Part shown: in pieces, positions 42,592-53,274 of the stretch
How the letters are laid out: each line of letters begins with the position of its first letter
How positions within the stretch are numbered: position 1 is the first letter of the stretch
Origin: an uncultured Kordia sp.
GTDB lineage: Bacteria > Bacteroidota > Bacteroidia > Flavobacteriales > Flavobacteriaceae
Assembly (NCBI RefSeq): GCF_947489565.1
Contig: NZ_CANLEA010000002.1
Coordinates: forward strand, 186,001-250,000
Reading direction: 5' to 3'
Length of the DNA: 64,000 nt
Notes under the pieces: generated by a model
The model's database searches: none
Told to the model about the DNA's origin: nothing
Seen by the model: only the letters and a program-made list of their open reading frames with translations
Made by a program: the position numbers and the translations under genes

Positions 42592-45348
42592 TTAGAATGA
42601 GTAACGTACACTAAAGTTCCAAGTTCTTCCAAATCCGAAGAATGCTTTGTTTGCTGTATTAATTCCGTCATACGTATCGTCTCCAGGATTTGCAAAGATG
42701 TTTGTTTGCGATTCTGCAAGATATGTAGTGTTGAATAAGTTGTTAACGTTTAATCGTAAGTTAACTTTTTGATTTTGTTCTTTTCCAAATAACCATTTGT
42801 ACGAGATACCACCATCAAATAAGTTGTAAGCTGGTAATTGTAACGAACCATTGTTATCTGCTGTATCAAAGTCTTCTGCTCTAATGTCTGCATATAAATC
42901 ATCTGCTCTAAACCATGCAATATCAAACTTTAAGTTTTCTACAGGTTCTACAATTGCAGCAATACGCATTGTAGTTTGTGCAGCGTTTCCAACTTTTACG
43001 TCGTCTAAGAATAATGTGTTTTCTCCAACTACACGCTGGTTATCACTGTTTATGTCAATTGCAGGTCCACTTACTGTTCCTCCATATTCCCAATTACCAA
43101 TAGATAACATTCCTCTAAACGTTAGGAAATCTAACGGACGGTACGTAGTTTCAACTTCAAGTCCTGTATGAACTTGCTCAAGTCCTACTACATTTGTACG
43201 TCCTTGAACTTCTTCCATAGGATCGTCTGGATCAGGGAATGTTCCTGTAATTCTTTGGAATCTATCTTTCCAAGAAGTTCTGTATATGTTTACGTTTGCG
43301 CTTAATTTTTCAGATTTGTATCCGTAACCAAACTCAATTCCTAATACTTTTTCATTTCTATAATCATCATTCAATTCGTTGGTATTGTTTAAGTATACTG
43401 CATCAAACAAAGGTTGCTTTGAGTAGTATCCTGCGTTACCAAATACGTTGTGATTTTCATTGATGTTATAGTTCAATCCACCTTTAATAGTTCCTCCTAA
43501 GATGTTTTCCCAATCTGTACGTTGTCCTTGTGCAGGCGTTAGTAAGAATAAGTCTTCTCTACTAAATCCTTGATTAGACCCAGAGAACTGAACAAATGCA
43601 GAAATATCATCTTTTTTGTATTCTAATTGACCAAAGATTCCTAACCAACGAACATATCCAATGTTGTAATAGTTAATTTTATCTTCGTTATCAATGTCTT
43701 TAAATACATTTACAATAGAAGAAAAATCAGAAGAGTACGTGTTTGTTAAAACAACATTCGGGTTATTTACATTACTATTATCTAAATATCCATCTGCTCC
43801 TAATAAGTTATCCAATCTTCTATAGTGGAAACCTTTATAAGTTCTTGCGTCAAATCCAATATCTAAGGTTATGTTGTCATTTAACTGTGTATTTAAGTTT
43901 GCTAATAAACCAAACCAGTTGTGTGAGTTTATAGAAGCTCTACGAACAATACCATTACTTCTCGATGTTACAAAGTGATTTCCTTGCGCATCAGGTTGTG
44001 TTAATGCAATTTGATCGTCTGCAGTTCCTGTAAAAGAAGTTGATTGTCCAGCATTCCACTGTGCAATTTCATCAAACTTTACAATTCCAGAAGCAGGATC
44101 TCTAAAGGCTAAGCTTGAAGCAAAAGCAGATCGTCCAGCGCCTGTTCTACCTCTACCGATATCTCCAGTTCCTCCACCACGTCCGAAAGAAGCGTAAGCT
44201 ACAGAAGATAATTTTGTATTATCTGTAATATTCCAATCCCAGTTTAATGATAATACTGGTTTGTGGTAAAAGTTTCTTCTCCAGTTAAATTCTTCTCCGT
44301 TTAACGTACCGTTATTAAAGTTGTACTTATCTCCGTACTGTAAGTATTGTGCAATAGTAGCAGCGTTAAAGAAACTCGTTGTTCTTTGGTTGTGAACTTG
44401 TGGCGCACCAGTTAAAGTAAACTGAATATCGTGTGTTCTTTTTTCGTTAGCCCAACCAAATCCTACGAAGTAGTTGAATCCTTCAAAAGCAGTTCCGTCA
44501 ATATATCCATCTCCAGCAGTTCTACTGAATAATCCTGTAAATGCGAATCCATTTTCCATTCTTCCTGTAGAATAGGAAGCGATGGTTTTAAGGTAGCTAT
44601 CGTTACCAACTGTTGTTCCTACAAATCCACCTTCATTTCTTTCGGTAGTTTTAGTAACAATGTTTAAAGTACCACCTACAGAAGAGATGGCTAGTTTAGA
44701 AGAACCTAAACCTCTTTGTACTTGAATTGCAGAAGCTACGTCTGCCAATCCTGTCCAGTTACTCCAGAAAACTGCTCCGTTTTCCATATCGTTTACTGGC
44801 ACACCGTTTATTAATACGGCTGTGTTTCTTTGGTCAAAACCACGAATGTTGATTCTTGAATCTCCAAAACCACCACCAGATTTTGTAGCATACACAGAAG
44901 GTGTTGCATTTAATAATTCTGGTAATTCTTGGTTCCCTAATCTTTCAACGATTTCTTCGGCTTTAATCGTAGATACTGCTACAGGCGTTTCACGCTCTTT
45001 TGCAATATCAACAACACCTACAATTACTACTTCATCCAAAGAATTGTCAGAAGCTAACGTAATTGTTCCTAAGTTTTGTGTTCCACCGTTTACACTAAAA
45101 GGAATTGATTTTGTTCCAAATCCTACGTAAGACACTTCAATAGTTCCGGTTGCACTATTGACATTAATTTTAAAATTTCCATCAAAATCAGCTGATGTAC
45201 CATTTGTTGTTCCCTTCACTACGACACTCGCTCCAGGTAAAGGACCATTTTCATCTACTACTTTTCCAGTAATTGTACCTTGGGAAAAAGCTACCGATGT
45301 TATCAATAACATCATTACTGTAAAAAAGAAATTGTACTGTTTTTTCAT
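42592..45348 (-). CDS. TonB-dependent receptor, paralog 1
   Basis: A 918-residue outer-membrane receptor: signal (ITSVAFSQ), carboxypeptidase-like domain (GTITGKVVDENGPLPGASVV), plug with LDEVVIVGVVDIAKERETPV and INIRGFDQRNTAVLINGVPV, barrel ending FGRTWNFSVRYSF. Clearly related to the receptor at 45491-48064 (same N-terminal domain and SKLAISSVGGT block), so a tandem duplication. No SusD-like partner; ligand unknown. It is separated from its paralog by a terminator, so it may have its own promoter. Confidence 0.94.
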   Translation of the reverse strand: MKKQYNFFFTVMMLLITSVAFSQGTITGKVVDENGPLPGASVVVKGTTNGTSADFDGNFKINVNSATGTIEVSYVGFGTKSIPFSVNGGTQNLGTITLASDNSLDEVVIVGVVDIAKERETPVAVSTIKAEEIVERLGNQELPELLNATPSVYATKSGGGFGDSRINIRGFDQRNTAVLINGVPVNDMENGAVFWSNWTGLADVASAIQVQRGLGSSKLAISSVGGTLNIVTKTTERNEGGFVGTTVGNDSYLKTIASYSTGRMENGFAFTGLFSRTAGDGYIDGTAFEGFNYFVGFGWANEKRTHDIQFTLTGAPQVHNQRTTSFFNAATIAQYLQYGDKYNFNNGTLNGEEFNWRRNFYHKPVLSLNWDWNITDNTKLSSVAYASFGRGGGTGDIGRGRTGAGRSAFASSLAFRDPASGIVKFDEIAQWNAGQSTSFTGTADDQIALTQPDAQGNHFVTSRSNGIVRRASINSHNWFGLLANLNTQLNDNITLDIGFDARTYKGFHYRRLDNLLGADGYLDNSNVNNPNVVLTNTYSSDFSSIVNVFKDIDNEDKINYYNIGYVRWLGIFGQLEYKKDDISAFVQFSGSNQGFSREDLFLLTPAQGQRTDWENILGGTIKGGLNYNINENHNVFGNAGYYSKQPLFDAVYLNNTNELNDDYRNEKVLGIEFGYGYKSEKLSANVNIYRTSWKDRFQRITGTFPDPDDPMEEVQGRTNVVGLEQVHTGLEVETTYRPLDFLTFRGMLSIGNWEYGGTVSGPAIDINSDNQRVVGENTLFLDDVKVGNAAQTTMRIAAIVEPVENLKFDIAWFRADDLYADIRAEDFDTADNNGSLQLPAYNLFDGGISYKWLFGKEQNQKVNLRLNVNNLFNTTYLAESQTNIFANPGDDTYDGINTANKAFFGFGRTWNFSVRYSF

Positions 45349-45396
45349 ATAATAATTTAATTTATTTAATCTTTTAACAATGATTCAGTTAAAAGC

Positions 45397-45437
45397 ACTA
45401 AAAAAGCCGAACCAAAATATGGTTTGACTTTTTTAGT
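45397..45437 (-). terminator. Terminator between the two TonB receptor genes
   Basis: ACTAAAAAAG-C-C-G-AACC / GGTTTG-A-CTTTTTTAGT hairpin, 54 bp after the stop codon of the upstream receptor gene. Confidence 0.75.
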
Positions 45438-45490
45438 TTTTGAGACAATTCTATTGTATTTATTTTAGAACTGTTTTATTTTCTCTTCTT

Positions 45491-48064
45491 TTAGAAATGA
45501 TATCTTAAAGAAGTGTTGAATGTACGTCCAGTGATTGGGAATGATCCAAATTGGTCAGTATCCTGAATTCCTCTCTTATCAAATGCGTTGAAAACGTTTG
45601 CTCTAAAAGTAAGCTTATTTTCTCCAATACTAAAGTCATAAGTAACACCTAAGTCAACTAATTCAAAAGCATCTAAAGTTGGGAAGTTTCTAGTTTGTGG
45701 TGTTCCATCAAAATCTCTATCATTTGAATAATGATTACTGTAGTACTTAAAGTTTACATCAGCAGATAATCCTGAAATGATTCTTGCTTTAGCTGTAGCA
45801 CCTGCAGTAAATTGTGGAGCAGTAGTAATTTTTACACCATCTCTATTCACACCATTCGTTGAAGAGATTAATACGTTTGTATCATCATTGTAAACCTGAA
45901 CATTACTGTTTCCTTTAAATTGCCAGCTACCAGCAGAAACAAATCCTCTTAAGTCTAACCAATCTGTTGGTCTTGAATCTAATTCTAATTCAACTCCTCT
46001 GTGTACTTGACGAACTCCTCTTTCAAAAACATTGATATTCGTTTCAGAACCATCAGTATTTGTAATTGTTCCTCCAGATAATAATACTCTATTATCCCAG
46101 TCAGTGTGGTAGAAGTTAAAGATTGCTCTGAATACGCCAGGTACTTCGAATTGGTAACCTGCTTCAAATCCAGTGATTTCTTCGTTATCAACTTCTGGTT
46201 GTACTAGCGCATTAGATCTACGGATGTTTGTAAATACGTTATCTAAATATGGCTGTCTTGAATAGTGACCTGTGTTAAGGTATATTTTGTGATCTTCTGC
46301 AAATTCATATCCTAAACCAGCTTTTAAGTTGTAACCAATTTTGCTTAGGTTGTCGGACTTTCCTAAATCTCCCTGAAAACGTCCTTCTCTTTGATACGTT
46401 TGGTTAGAAACTGCTCCTTGGAAGAATGCAGAGAATCTATCTGTAGAGTACTCACCTTGAGCAAATAATCCTTGGTATGTAATTGTTTCAGAGTAGTCAT
46501 AATCAAGTCTATCACCTTCATCAGCAAAGTTAAATAATGCTGCCCATGGATCTGGATTATATTCTGTAGTATATGATACTCCATCCTCTTCCCAAGCTGT
46601 CAATCCATATAAATTAGCTACTTGACGGAAGTGATCTCCTACATAATATCTTAAGTCTGTACCTACGTTAAACGCAAAGTTTTCATTTACTTCATGGTTA
46701 AAGTTAGATACGATTCCGTACCAAGCGTGGTTGTTCATAGAAGCTCTACGGATATAACCAGGACCATCATCTCCTCCCGTTGCTACACCTATAGCTTGAT
46801 TTGACTGTTCAATTGCAAAATAATCAATCTGACCATTTGGGTCTCTAAGTCTACCATCACCTCTTGGCCCAGTTCCACCTCCACGTCCCCATGAAGCGTA
46901 TAATACTGTAGATAAATCAGATTTTTCACTGATATTCCAGTCCCAGTTAATGTTCATTACTGGCTTATGGTAAAAGTTTCTTCTTTCTGAATCGATATCA
47001 GAAGTATAATTATTTCCTTGTAAGTTTGAAGTATAACCCCAATGTTGGTTAAACTTAGGATCGTTTAAGGTAGTTTCAACTCTTTGAGACCATTTTTGTC
47101 CGTGGTACTGTGGTGCTCCTGTGATTAAGAAGTTGAAGTTGTGTCTTTCGTTTGGCTTATATCCTACAGAGAAGAAATAGTTTTGTCCTTGTCCAAAAGT
47201 TCCTTCTGCCCATCTTCTGTGTGCTTGCCAGTGGTCAATTAATACAGAAAAAGCCCAACCTTTTTCGTTGACACCTGTATTGTATTCAGCAGTTCCTTTG
47301 AAGTAACTATCGTTACCTGTTAAGAAACGTACAGATCCACCTTTTTTCTTTTCAGCAGCTTTCATTACGATGTTTACCGTACCACCTACAGAAGAGATTG
47401 CTAATTTAGAAGCTCCTAAACCACGTTGTACCTGAACCGCATTTGCGATATCTGCCATTCCTGCCCAGTTACTCCAGAATACACGTCCGTCTTCCTGTGC
47501 GTTGATTGGCTGACCATTTAAAAGTACAGCAGTGTTTGTGTCATCAAAACCTCTTACTAATAATCGTCCGTCACCAAATCCAGTTTGTCTAGAAACGAAT
47601 ACAGAAGGAGTATACTTGATAATTTCTGGTAATTCAACATTACCAACTGCTCTTTCTTGAATTTCTCTTTTCTTAATAGTAGATACAGCGATAGGAGTTT
47701 TTCTATCTTCGGCTAAATCGATAATTCCGCTACCTACAATAATTACCTCATCGAGAGAGTTGTTTGAAACTAAGGTAATAGTTCCTAAATCTTTTGTTCC
47801 TCCACTAACATTGAAAGTAACTGATTTAGTATCATACCCAATGTATGACACCTGAATAGTTCCTGATGCAGAGTTTACGTCTAGAGAAAATTTTCCATCA
47901 AAGTTGGTTGATGTTCCATTGGTTGTCCCTTTTACAACTACACTAGCTCCTGGAAGTGGTCCTGATTGATCCACTACAGTACCTGTAATTGTTCCTTGAG
48001 AAAAAGCAACTGATGTTACTAAGAACATCGCTACTACAAAAAACAAATTGTTAAACGTTTTCAT
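45491..48064 (-). CDS. TonB-dependent receptor, paralog 2
   Basis: An 857-residue receptor with signal (VTSVAFSQ), GTITGTVVDQSGPLPGASVV regulatory domain, LDEVIIVGSGIIDLAEDRKT TonB-box region, plug (LLVRGFDDTNTAVLLNGQPI) and barrel ending TFNTSLRYHF. It is the upstream copy of the tandem pair. A -7-like TAAATTTG (48153-48160, minus strand) about 90 bp before the start is a plausible promoter. Ligand unknown. Confidence 0.94.
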   Translation of the reverse strand: MKTFNNLFFVVAMFLVTSVAFSQGTITGTVVDQSGPLPGASVVVKGTTNGTSTNFDGKFSLDVNSASGTIQVSYIGYDTKSVTFNVSGGTKDLGTITLVSNNSLDEVIIVGSGIIDLAEDRKTPIAVSTIKKREIQERAVGNVELPEIIKYTPSVFVSRQTGFGDGRLLVRGFDDTNTAVLLNGQPINAQEDGRVFWSNWAGMADIANAVQVQRGLGASKLAISSVGGTVNIVMKAAEKKKGGSVRFLTGNDSYFKGTAEYNTGVNEKGWAFSVLIDHWQAHRRWAEGTFGQGQNYFFSVGYKPNERHNFNFLITGAPQYHGQKWSQRVETTLNDPKFNQHWGYTSNLQGNNYTSDIDSERRNFYHKPVMNINWDWNISEKSDLSTVLYASWGRGGGTGPRGDGRLRDPNGQIDYFAIEQSNQAIGVATGGDDGPGYIRRASMNNHAWYGIVSNFNHEVNENFAFNVGTDLRYYVGDHFRQVANLYGLTAWEEDGVSYTTEYNPDPWAALFNFADEGDRLDYDYSETITYQGLFAQGEYSTDRFSAFFQGAVSNQTYQREGRFQGDLGKSDNLSKIGYNLKAGLGYEFAEDHKIYLNTGHYSRQPYLDNVFTNIRRSNALVQPEVDNEEITGFEAGYQFEVPGVFRAIFNFYHTDWDNRVLLSGGTITNTDGSETNINVFERGVRQVHRGVELELDSRPTDWLDLRGFVSAGSWQFKGNSNVQVYNDDTNVLISSTNGVNRDGVKITTAPQFTAGATAKARIISGLSADVNFKYYSNHYSNDRDFDGTPQTRNFPTLDAFELVDLGVTYDFSIGENKLTFRANVFNAFDKRGIQDTDQFGSFPITGRTFNTSLRYHF

Positions 48065-48152
48065 AAGTTTTATTAGTTTATTTAATGCCGCAAAAATCGG
48101 GTTTATTGTGCATGCATATATTAAGCGAATGTTAAATGTTTTAACATTATAC

Positions 48153-48160
48153 CAAATTTA
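48153..48160 (-). promoter_or_regulatory. -7 box of TonB receptor paralog 2
   Basis: TAAATTTG on the minus strand fits TAnnTTTG; no TTG at the proper -33 distance. Moderate support only. Confidence 0.4.
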
Positions 48161-48220
48161 CATTTTTAACCTATTTGATTGTTTTGCAGCGAATTAAGAT
48201 ATAAACTAAATTATTAACAT

Positions 48221-49864
48221 TTATTTTCTGCTTTTTTTGAAATATTCTAAAAGATTTGTAGTAGAAGCATCATGTTCCGCAATTTCAGAATTCTTAATGT
48301 CTGTTAAAATTTTTGTTGCCAATTGTTTTCCTAGTTCAACTCCCCATTGATCGTAACTGAAAATATTCCAAATAACACCTTGTACAAATATTTTGTGTTC
48401 GTATAAAGCAATTAATGCACCTAAACTTTCTGGTGTAAGTTTGTCTATTAAAATAGTATTTGTGGGTTTGTTTCCTTCAAAGATTTTATACGGAAGTAGT
48501 TTTTCTATTTGAGAAGCTTCCATTCCTTTGGCTGTCAATTCTGCTACGACTTCTTCTTTTGTTTTTCCGTTTAATAAAGCTTCGGTTTGTGCAAAGAAGT
48601 TTGCCATTAGTTTTTCGTGATGCTCCTCATTTCCATGCAATGAATGTATATATCCAATAAAGTCAGCCGGAATGAGTTTGGTTCCTTGGTGAATTAATTG
48701 AAAAAATGCATGTTGCGAATTGGTTCCTGGTTCTCCCCAAATTAATGTTCCTGTTTGATAGTTGACACGGTTTCCTTTTCTATCTACACTTTTACCATTG
48801 CTTTCCATGATACCTTGTTGTAGATATGCTGAAAAACGATGTAAATATTGTGTATACGGAATAATGGCTTCACTTTCGGCATCGTAAAAATTATTATACC
48901 AGATGCTTAATAAAGCTAATACTACTGGAATATTTTGATCAAAAGAAGCTGTTTTGAAATGTGTATCCATTTCATGTGCTCCTGTTAATAGCTTTTCAAA
49001 ATTATCATACCCTGTAGCTAAACTTATAGATAAACCAACGGCACTCCATAAAGAAAAACGTCCGCCAACCCAATTCCACATTGGAAATACATTTTCTGGC
49101 GCAATACCAAATTCATTAATTTTCTCCAAGTTTGTCGAAACGGCTACAAAATGTTTTGCCACAGCTTCTTCAGAAGCATGCGATAAAAACCATTCACGAA
49201 TGGTCATAGCATTGCTTAAAGTTTCTTGCGTGGTAAAGGTTTTTGAAACAATAACAAATAAGGTCGTTTCTGGAGGTAAGTTTTTAATCACTTCTTGTAC
49301 ATGATCGCCATCTACATTGGATACAAAGTGCACATTTAAGTGATTTTTGTAATGTTCTAATGCTTCTGTAACCATTGCTGGACCTAAATCAGAACCACCA
49401 ATTCCAATATTTACAATATCAGTAAATGCTTTTCCTGTATGTCCTTTTTGATTTCCAGAAATAATAGCTTCTGAGAATTCTTTTATTTTTTGTTTGACTT
49501 TATATACTTCCGGAATGACATTTTTACCATCTACATATACTTCGCTGCTTTCTTTTTCGCGCAAAGCTGTATGCAACACTGCTCTACCTTCTGTTTCATT
49601 AATGATATCGCCGCCAAAGTATTTTTCTATGTTTTCTTTCAGATTGACCTCAGCTGCCAATTCCAATAGTAAATCCATCGTTTCCTGAGAGATACAGTTT
49701 TTTGAATAATCTACATAAAAGTCTTTCCATTGAATGGTAAAACGATCTGCTCTTTCAGAATCTGTTGTAAAATAATCTTTTAGCGCAAACGATTTCGTTG
49801 CATAGAAATGCTCCTGAAGTCTTTTCCAAACTTCAGTTTCTGTAGGGTTTATGTTTGTCAACAT
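48221..49864 (-). CDS. pgi: Glucose-6-phosphate isomerase
   Basis: A 547-residue cytoplasmic enzyme of glycolysis interconverting glucose-6-phosphate and fructose-6-phosphate. SIS-domain motifs: [34 protein letters not shown], and the PGI signature [20 protein letters not shown]-terminal [15 protein letters not shown]. Normal full length. It lies 6 bp after the M23 peptidase in a minus-strand operon. Confidence 0.97.
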   Translation of the reverse strand: MLTNINPTETEVWKRLQEHFYATKSFALKDYFTTDSERADRFTIQWKDFYVDYSKNCISQETMDLLLELAAEVNLKENIEKYFGGDIINETEGRAVLHTALREKESSEVYVDGKNVIPEVYKVKQKIKEFSEAIISGNQKGHTGKAFTDIVNIGIGGSDLGPAMVTEALEHYKNHLNVHFVSNVDGDHVQEVIKNLPPETTLFVIVSKTFTTQETLSNAMTIREWFLSHASEEAVAKHFVAVSTNLEKINEFGIAPENVFPMWNWVGGRFSLWSAVGLSISLATGYDNFEKLLTGAHEMDTHFKTASFDQNIPVVLALLSIWYNNFYDAESEAIIPYTQYLHRFSAYLQQGIMESNGKSVDRKGNRVNYQTGTLIWGEPGTNSQHAFFQLIHQGTKLIPADFIGYIHSLHGNEEHHEKLMANFFAQTEALLNGKTKEEVVAELTAKGMEASQIEKLLPYKIFEGNKPTNTILIDKLTPESLGALIALYEHKIFVQGVIWNIFSYDQWGVELGKQLATKILTDIKNSEIAEHDASTTNLLEYFKKSRK

Positions 49865-49870
49865 GATGTG

Positions 49871-51148
49871 TTAGTTTATTGCAGTTATTGGTGCTTCTTC
49901 AATCGGAAGCTCTATTTTTATGCCATCTATTTGAACTTTTAATGGCTTAATATATTCTAAGTAAGATTCTTTAAGCGATGCATCTATTGGGTCTGCATCA
50001 GGTAATTTTTGTTTGAATGGATCTACTTGGCTTCCATTTTTCCAAAAACGGTAACAAACGTGTGGTCCAGAAGTATTTCCTGTCATTCCAACCCAACCAA
50101 TTACGTCTCCTTGCTTTACAAATTCACCCACTTTTACTTTGCGTTTTTTCATGTGCAAATATTGAGTTGTGTACGTACTGTTGTGTTTTACTTTTACATA
50201 GTTTCCGTTTCCTCCTCTACGAGCAGATTCTACCACAACTCCATTGGCTGTAGAAATGATTGGTGTTCCTATTGGCGCTGCAAAGTCAGTTCCTTTGTGT
50301 GGTCGGATACGATTTCCGTATAGCTTGATGCGTCTTCGTAAGTTGTATCGTGATGAAATGCGTACTTGTTTGTAACGTACAGGTGCTTTTAGGAAAGCAC
50401 GACGTAAGTTTTTGGCATTTTCATCGTAAAAATCTACAATTTGCTTTACACTATCCGTCTCAAATTCAAAAGCATAAAACGGTTCTCCATTGTGTTTGAA
50501 ATATGCTGCGTGGATTTTGTCAATTCCCACGTAAGTGGTATCGTTTATATATTTTTCAGTATACACCAATTTAAATTCATCGCCTTTTTGCAGTCTAAAA
50601 AAGTCAATCGTCCAGGCATAAATATCAGACATATCATAGGCAAGTCGCTGACTTAAACCAGCATCATCTAACGAAGCAGACAAAGAACTCAAAATAACTC
50701 CAGAAGCTTCTTTTTCTACAATTTTTACAGGTTTGCTTTCTGTGTAGGCGTTGATAGAGTCTTTGAAATTTATGACTACATAATCGACACTATTTTCTTG
50801 ATAGATAAAACATTCTGGTCGTTGCAAGGAATCTCCTTTTGTACATAAAAGTGTATACGGTTTTCCTGCCACCAGTTTACGAATGTCAAAAGTATCTTTT
50901 GTTTTTTCAGCTATTTGAAAGATTTTGGAATAGCCAATATTGTTTTTTTGTAAAATTTCACCGAAACTATCACCACTTCTCACCGTATCTCGTACAACGA
51001 CATAGTCATTTAGATGAAAACCAAATTCCATCGGATCAGGAGCTGGCGCTTCAATCTGCACGATTTCTTTTTCGTTTTTCTTTTCTCCCGAACACGCATA
51101 AAAACCTGCTAGTAAGAGCGTAAATAGTATAATTTTCCCTATTCTCAT
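49871..51148 (-). CDS. M23 family metallopeptidase-like lipoprotein
   Basis: A 425-residue protein. ATG at 51146-51148 (MRIGKIILFTLLLAGFYAC, lipobox Cys) overlaps the preceding TGA (ATGA), indicating translational coupling. N-terminal OapA/LysM-like region (VVRDTVRSGDSFGEILQKNN), then the LytM domain (about 285-385): RPHKGTDFAAPIGTPI (His and Asp ligands), NSTYTTQYLHMKK, and SGPHVCYRFW, where the usual HxH is HxC. Predicted cell-wall endopeptidase or activator at the envelope; the Cys substitution raises the question of activity. Confidence 0.88.
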   Translation of the reverse strand: MRIGKIILFTLLLAGFYACSGEKKNEKEIVQIEAPAPDPMEFGFHLNDYVVVRDTVRSGDSFGEILQKNNIGYSKIFQIAEKTKDTFDIRKLVAGKPYTLLCTKGDSLQRPECFIYQENSVDYVVINFKDSINAYTESKPVKIVEKEASGVILSSLSASLDDAGLSQRLAYDMSDIYAWTIDFFRLQKGDEFKLVYTEKYINDTTYVGIDKIHAAYFKHNGEPFYAFEFETDSVKQIVDFYDENAKNLRRAFLKAPVRYKQVRISSRYNLRRRIKLYGNRIRPHKGTDFAAPIGTPIISTANGVVVESARRGGNGNYVKVKHNSTYTTQYLHMKKRKVKVGEFVKQGDVIGWVGMTGNTSGPHVCYRFWKNGSQVDPFKQKLPDADPIDASLKESYLEYIKPLKVQIDGIKIELPIEEAPITAIN

Positions 51149-52110
51149 TGTTTCCTTTCTGTATTGAAGATATGGTCTACCCATTCTTTTCCCCATTCGC
51201 TTTTTTCATTTTCGCTCCAAATTTCGGGAAAAAAGATCACTTTTTGAAAACTTGGAGGCAAGTATTCTCTCCAATTTGTTCCGCCAGTGGCTTTAACAGT
51301 CTTTTTTTCACGTCTTAAATAGCGATATGCCGAGCCCATGTGCATGAGTGGCCAATTGACATTTGCATTGAGATCTAGCTGTTTGAGTGCTTCAATAAGG
51401 TTTTTGTTTTGTTTTATCTGTTCTGGCAACGCTAAATAACGGTGATATATTGTGCTTTGTTGTACTTCAGCCGCAATTCTCATGAAACGCGGTGTGTATC
51501 GATACTCAAATTGTTTGAGTGTTAAGGTTTTTTCTCCTGTTTTGCTGTCGGTTGCTCCTTTTTTCCAGTAGATGTTTTCATAAAGATCGTCTAAACTGTC
51601 TGCCGCAGAAAATTGATCGCGTAGTGTGTGATGCACTAAGTTTTCCATTGGTGTTGCATACAATTCAATCATTCTGTATTGTGCCGATTGAAATCCGCTT
51701 GCAGGCAACAAAGACATTCGATAGTTTAAGAATTGTTCTCTTTCCATACCATTGATCATGATTTCGAAAGATGAAATTAACGCCTTAAAGTAGTTGTTTA
51801 TTCTATGAATGCGCTCTGTAAAGAATTTTGCCGTTTGATCTTTATCATCAATGATTTGCTTTTGCTCATGTATGATGAGTTTAAAGTACAACTCTGTAAT
51901 TTGATGATACATGATGAAAATTTCTTCATCAGGAAAAAAGGTACGCGGTATTTGTAGACTTAGTAAGGTATCGAGGTGAATATATTCCCAATACGTTAGG
52001 TATCGTTGGTGTAATAATCCGTCAAGATACGAACCTAAATCTTGTCCAGAATTTGTATATTTTTTATCTAATTTTTCAATTCGCGCTGCAATTTCTGGGG
52101 AAATTTTCAT
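51145..52110 (-). CDS. Tryptophan 2,3-dioxygenase family protein, copy 1
   Basis: A 321-residue all-helical protein of the TDO family: YHQITELYFKLIIHEQKQI, SGFQSAQYRMIELYATPMEN, NWPLMHMGSAYRYLRREKKT and ATGGTNWREYLPP are recognisable TDO blocks (haem-side His, substrate-loop GTGG-like ATGGTNW). A second copy is at 61954-62898 beside hppD. Here it is placed with DUF3108, M23 and pgi, not with catabolic genes, so it may have a different substrate. Confidence 0.85.
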   Translation of the reverse strand: MKISPEIAARIEKLDKKYTNSGQDLGSYLDGLLHQRYLTYWEYIHLDTLLSLQIPRTFFPDEEIFIMYHQITELYFKLIIHEQKQIIDDKDQTAKFFTERIHRINNYFKALISSFEIMINGMEREQFLNYRMSLLPASGFQSAQYRMIELYATPMENLVHHTLRDQFSAADSLDDLYENIYWKKGATDSKTGEKTLTLKQFEYRYTPRFMRIAAEVQQSTIYHRYLALPEQIKQNKNLIEALKQLDLNANVNWPLMHMGSAYRYLRREKKTVKATGGTNWREYLPPSFQKVIFFPEIWSENEKSEWGKEWVDHIFNTERKQ

Positions 52111-52199
52111 CTGCTTATTTTTTATTTTAGGAATCTTGTCAGATGCAATTTGCCAAGGACCACTTAGTCATTGGCAAAGAGTGTTGGATTCATAACACG

Positions 52200-52985
52200 C
52201 TAGTCTACAACAATTTTAAAAGGATGTTTGAGTCCTTTGAAAGCATCTAAATCCGCTTTTAATGAACCTACCGCAAGTTTTGCTTTGATACGAATTGGAA
52301 CTTTATTCTCGTCATCAGAAACCCAAAGTGTTAAGCTTTCGCTTTCTTTAAATACACGTCCTGCTTGCACATATGGTCTGAATTTTAGACACGGAACTTT
52401 TCCAAATTTAGTTCGCATTGTTTCTCTTCCAAGGAATTTTAACTTGAATTTGAAGTTTTCCTTATCAAAAAACATATTGAGCACTACTTCATCACCTTCT
52501 TTTATGTTGGATACATCATAATTGTTGCGAAGATAGTAAAAAGCAGAAACCATGTCTTGCACATTTTTTTCAATATCAAATTCTGATTTTGTTTTGTGCT
52601 TTTTATTATTGACAAGTGCTTTTTCTTTTTTATAGTTAAAATCGATCTCAACGTCCTTTGTATGTCCGCCTTCATCAATTTTACGTATGAATTTATATGG
52701 TTTTCCAGTGTTTTTGTCAAAATAGCTTTCATAATTGTCGTCTACTTTGAAAAAGATACTAGCAAATCCTGTCGTTTTTCCTTTCCCAACGACATGGTAT
52801 ACGCTTTTTCCATTTAAGTAATCGTCTTTTACTTCAAGTGTTGCATAGCTGGCATTTATGAATCCGTAGTGAATTCTAAATTTAAACCATTCGCCCGTTT
52901 CAAATGCGGCGTCTTTTTTTTGTGCTTGTCCTACGAAACAAAATAACAGTAGGCAAATTATAGTAAGTGTTCGTTTCATGTTCAA
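52200..52985 (-). CDS. DUF3108 domain-containing secreted protein
   Basis: A 261-residue protein with signal peptide (CFVGQAQ). The DUF3108 pattern is clear: FETGEWFKFRIHYGFINASY, VDDNYESYFDKNTGKPYKF, DMVSAFYYLRN and LTLWVSDDENKVPIRIKAKL. Predicted periplasmic beta-barrel-like domain of unknown function. First gene of the operon running to pgi. Confidence 0.88.
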   Translation of the reverse strand: MNMKRTLTIICLLLFCFVGQAQKKDAAFETGEWFKFRIHYGFINASYATLEVKDDYLNGKSVYHVVGKGKTTGFASIFFKVDDNYESYFDKNTGKPYKFIRKIDEGGHTKDVEIDFNYKKEKALVNNKKHKTKSEFDIEKNVQDMVSAFYYLRNNYDVSNIKEGDEVVLNMFFDKENFKFKLKFLGRETMRTKFGKVPCLKFRPYVQAGRVFKESESLTLWVSDDENKVPIRIKAKLAVGSLKADLDAFKGLKHPFKIVVD

Positions 52986-53274
52986 TATATAGGTTTGTAA
53001 AAATAATAAAATACTTGTTACTTCTCTGTTAATTTATGTTAGCATTACAATTACTATTCCAAAAAAAAATTAAATTTTTGTTAATGTTAGGGAAGTCAGC
53101 TTTTCCTTAGATGTTTTTTTATTTTTAAGGCGCTAAAGCTGACGATTGCTCGTTTCTATTTTTATGACAGCTTGTAACTATTAAAAATTACGAGCGACAC
53201 ATCATCGTATTCAGTTTTTATATTGTATATTTCTGATCAATTTTTGAGCCGACTTCTTACAAACTAGCACTATC

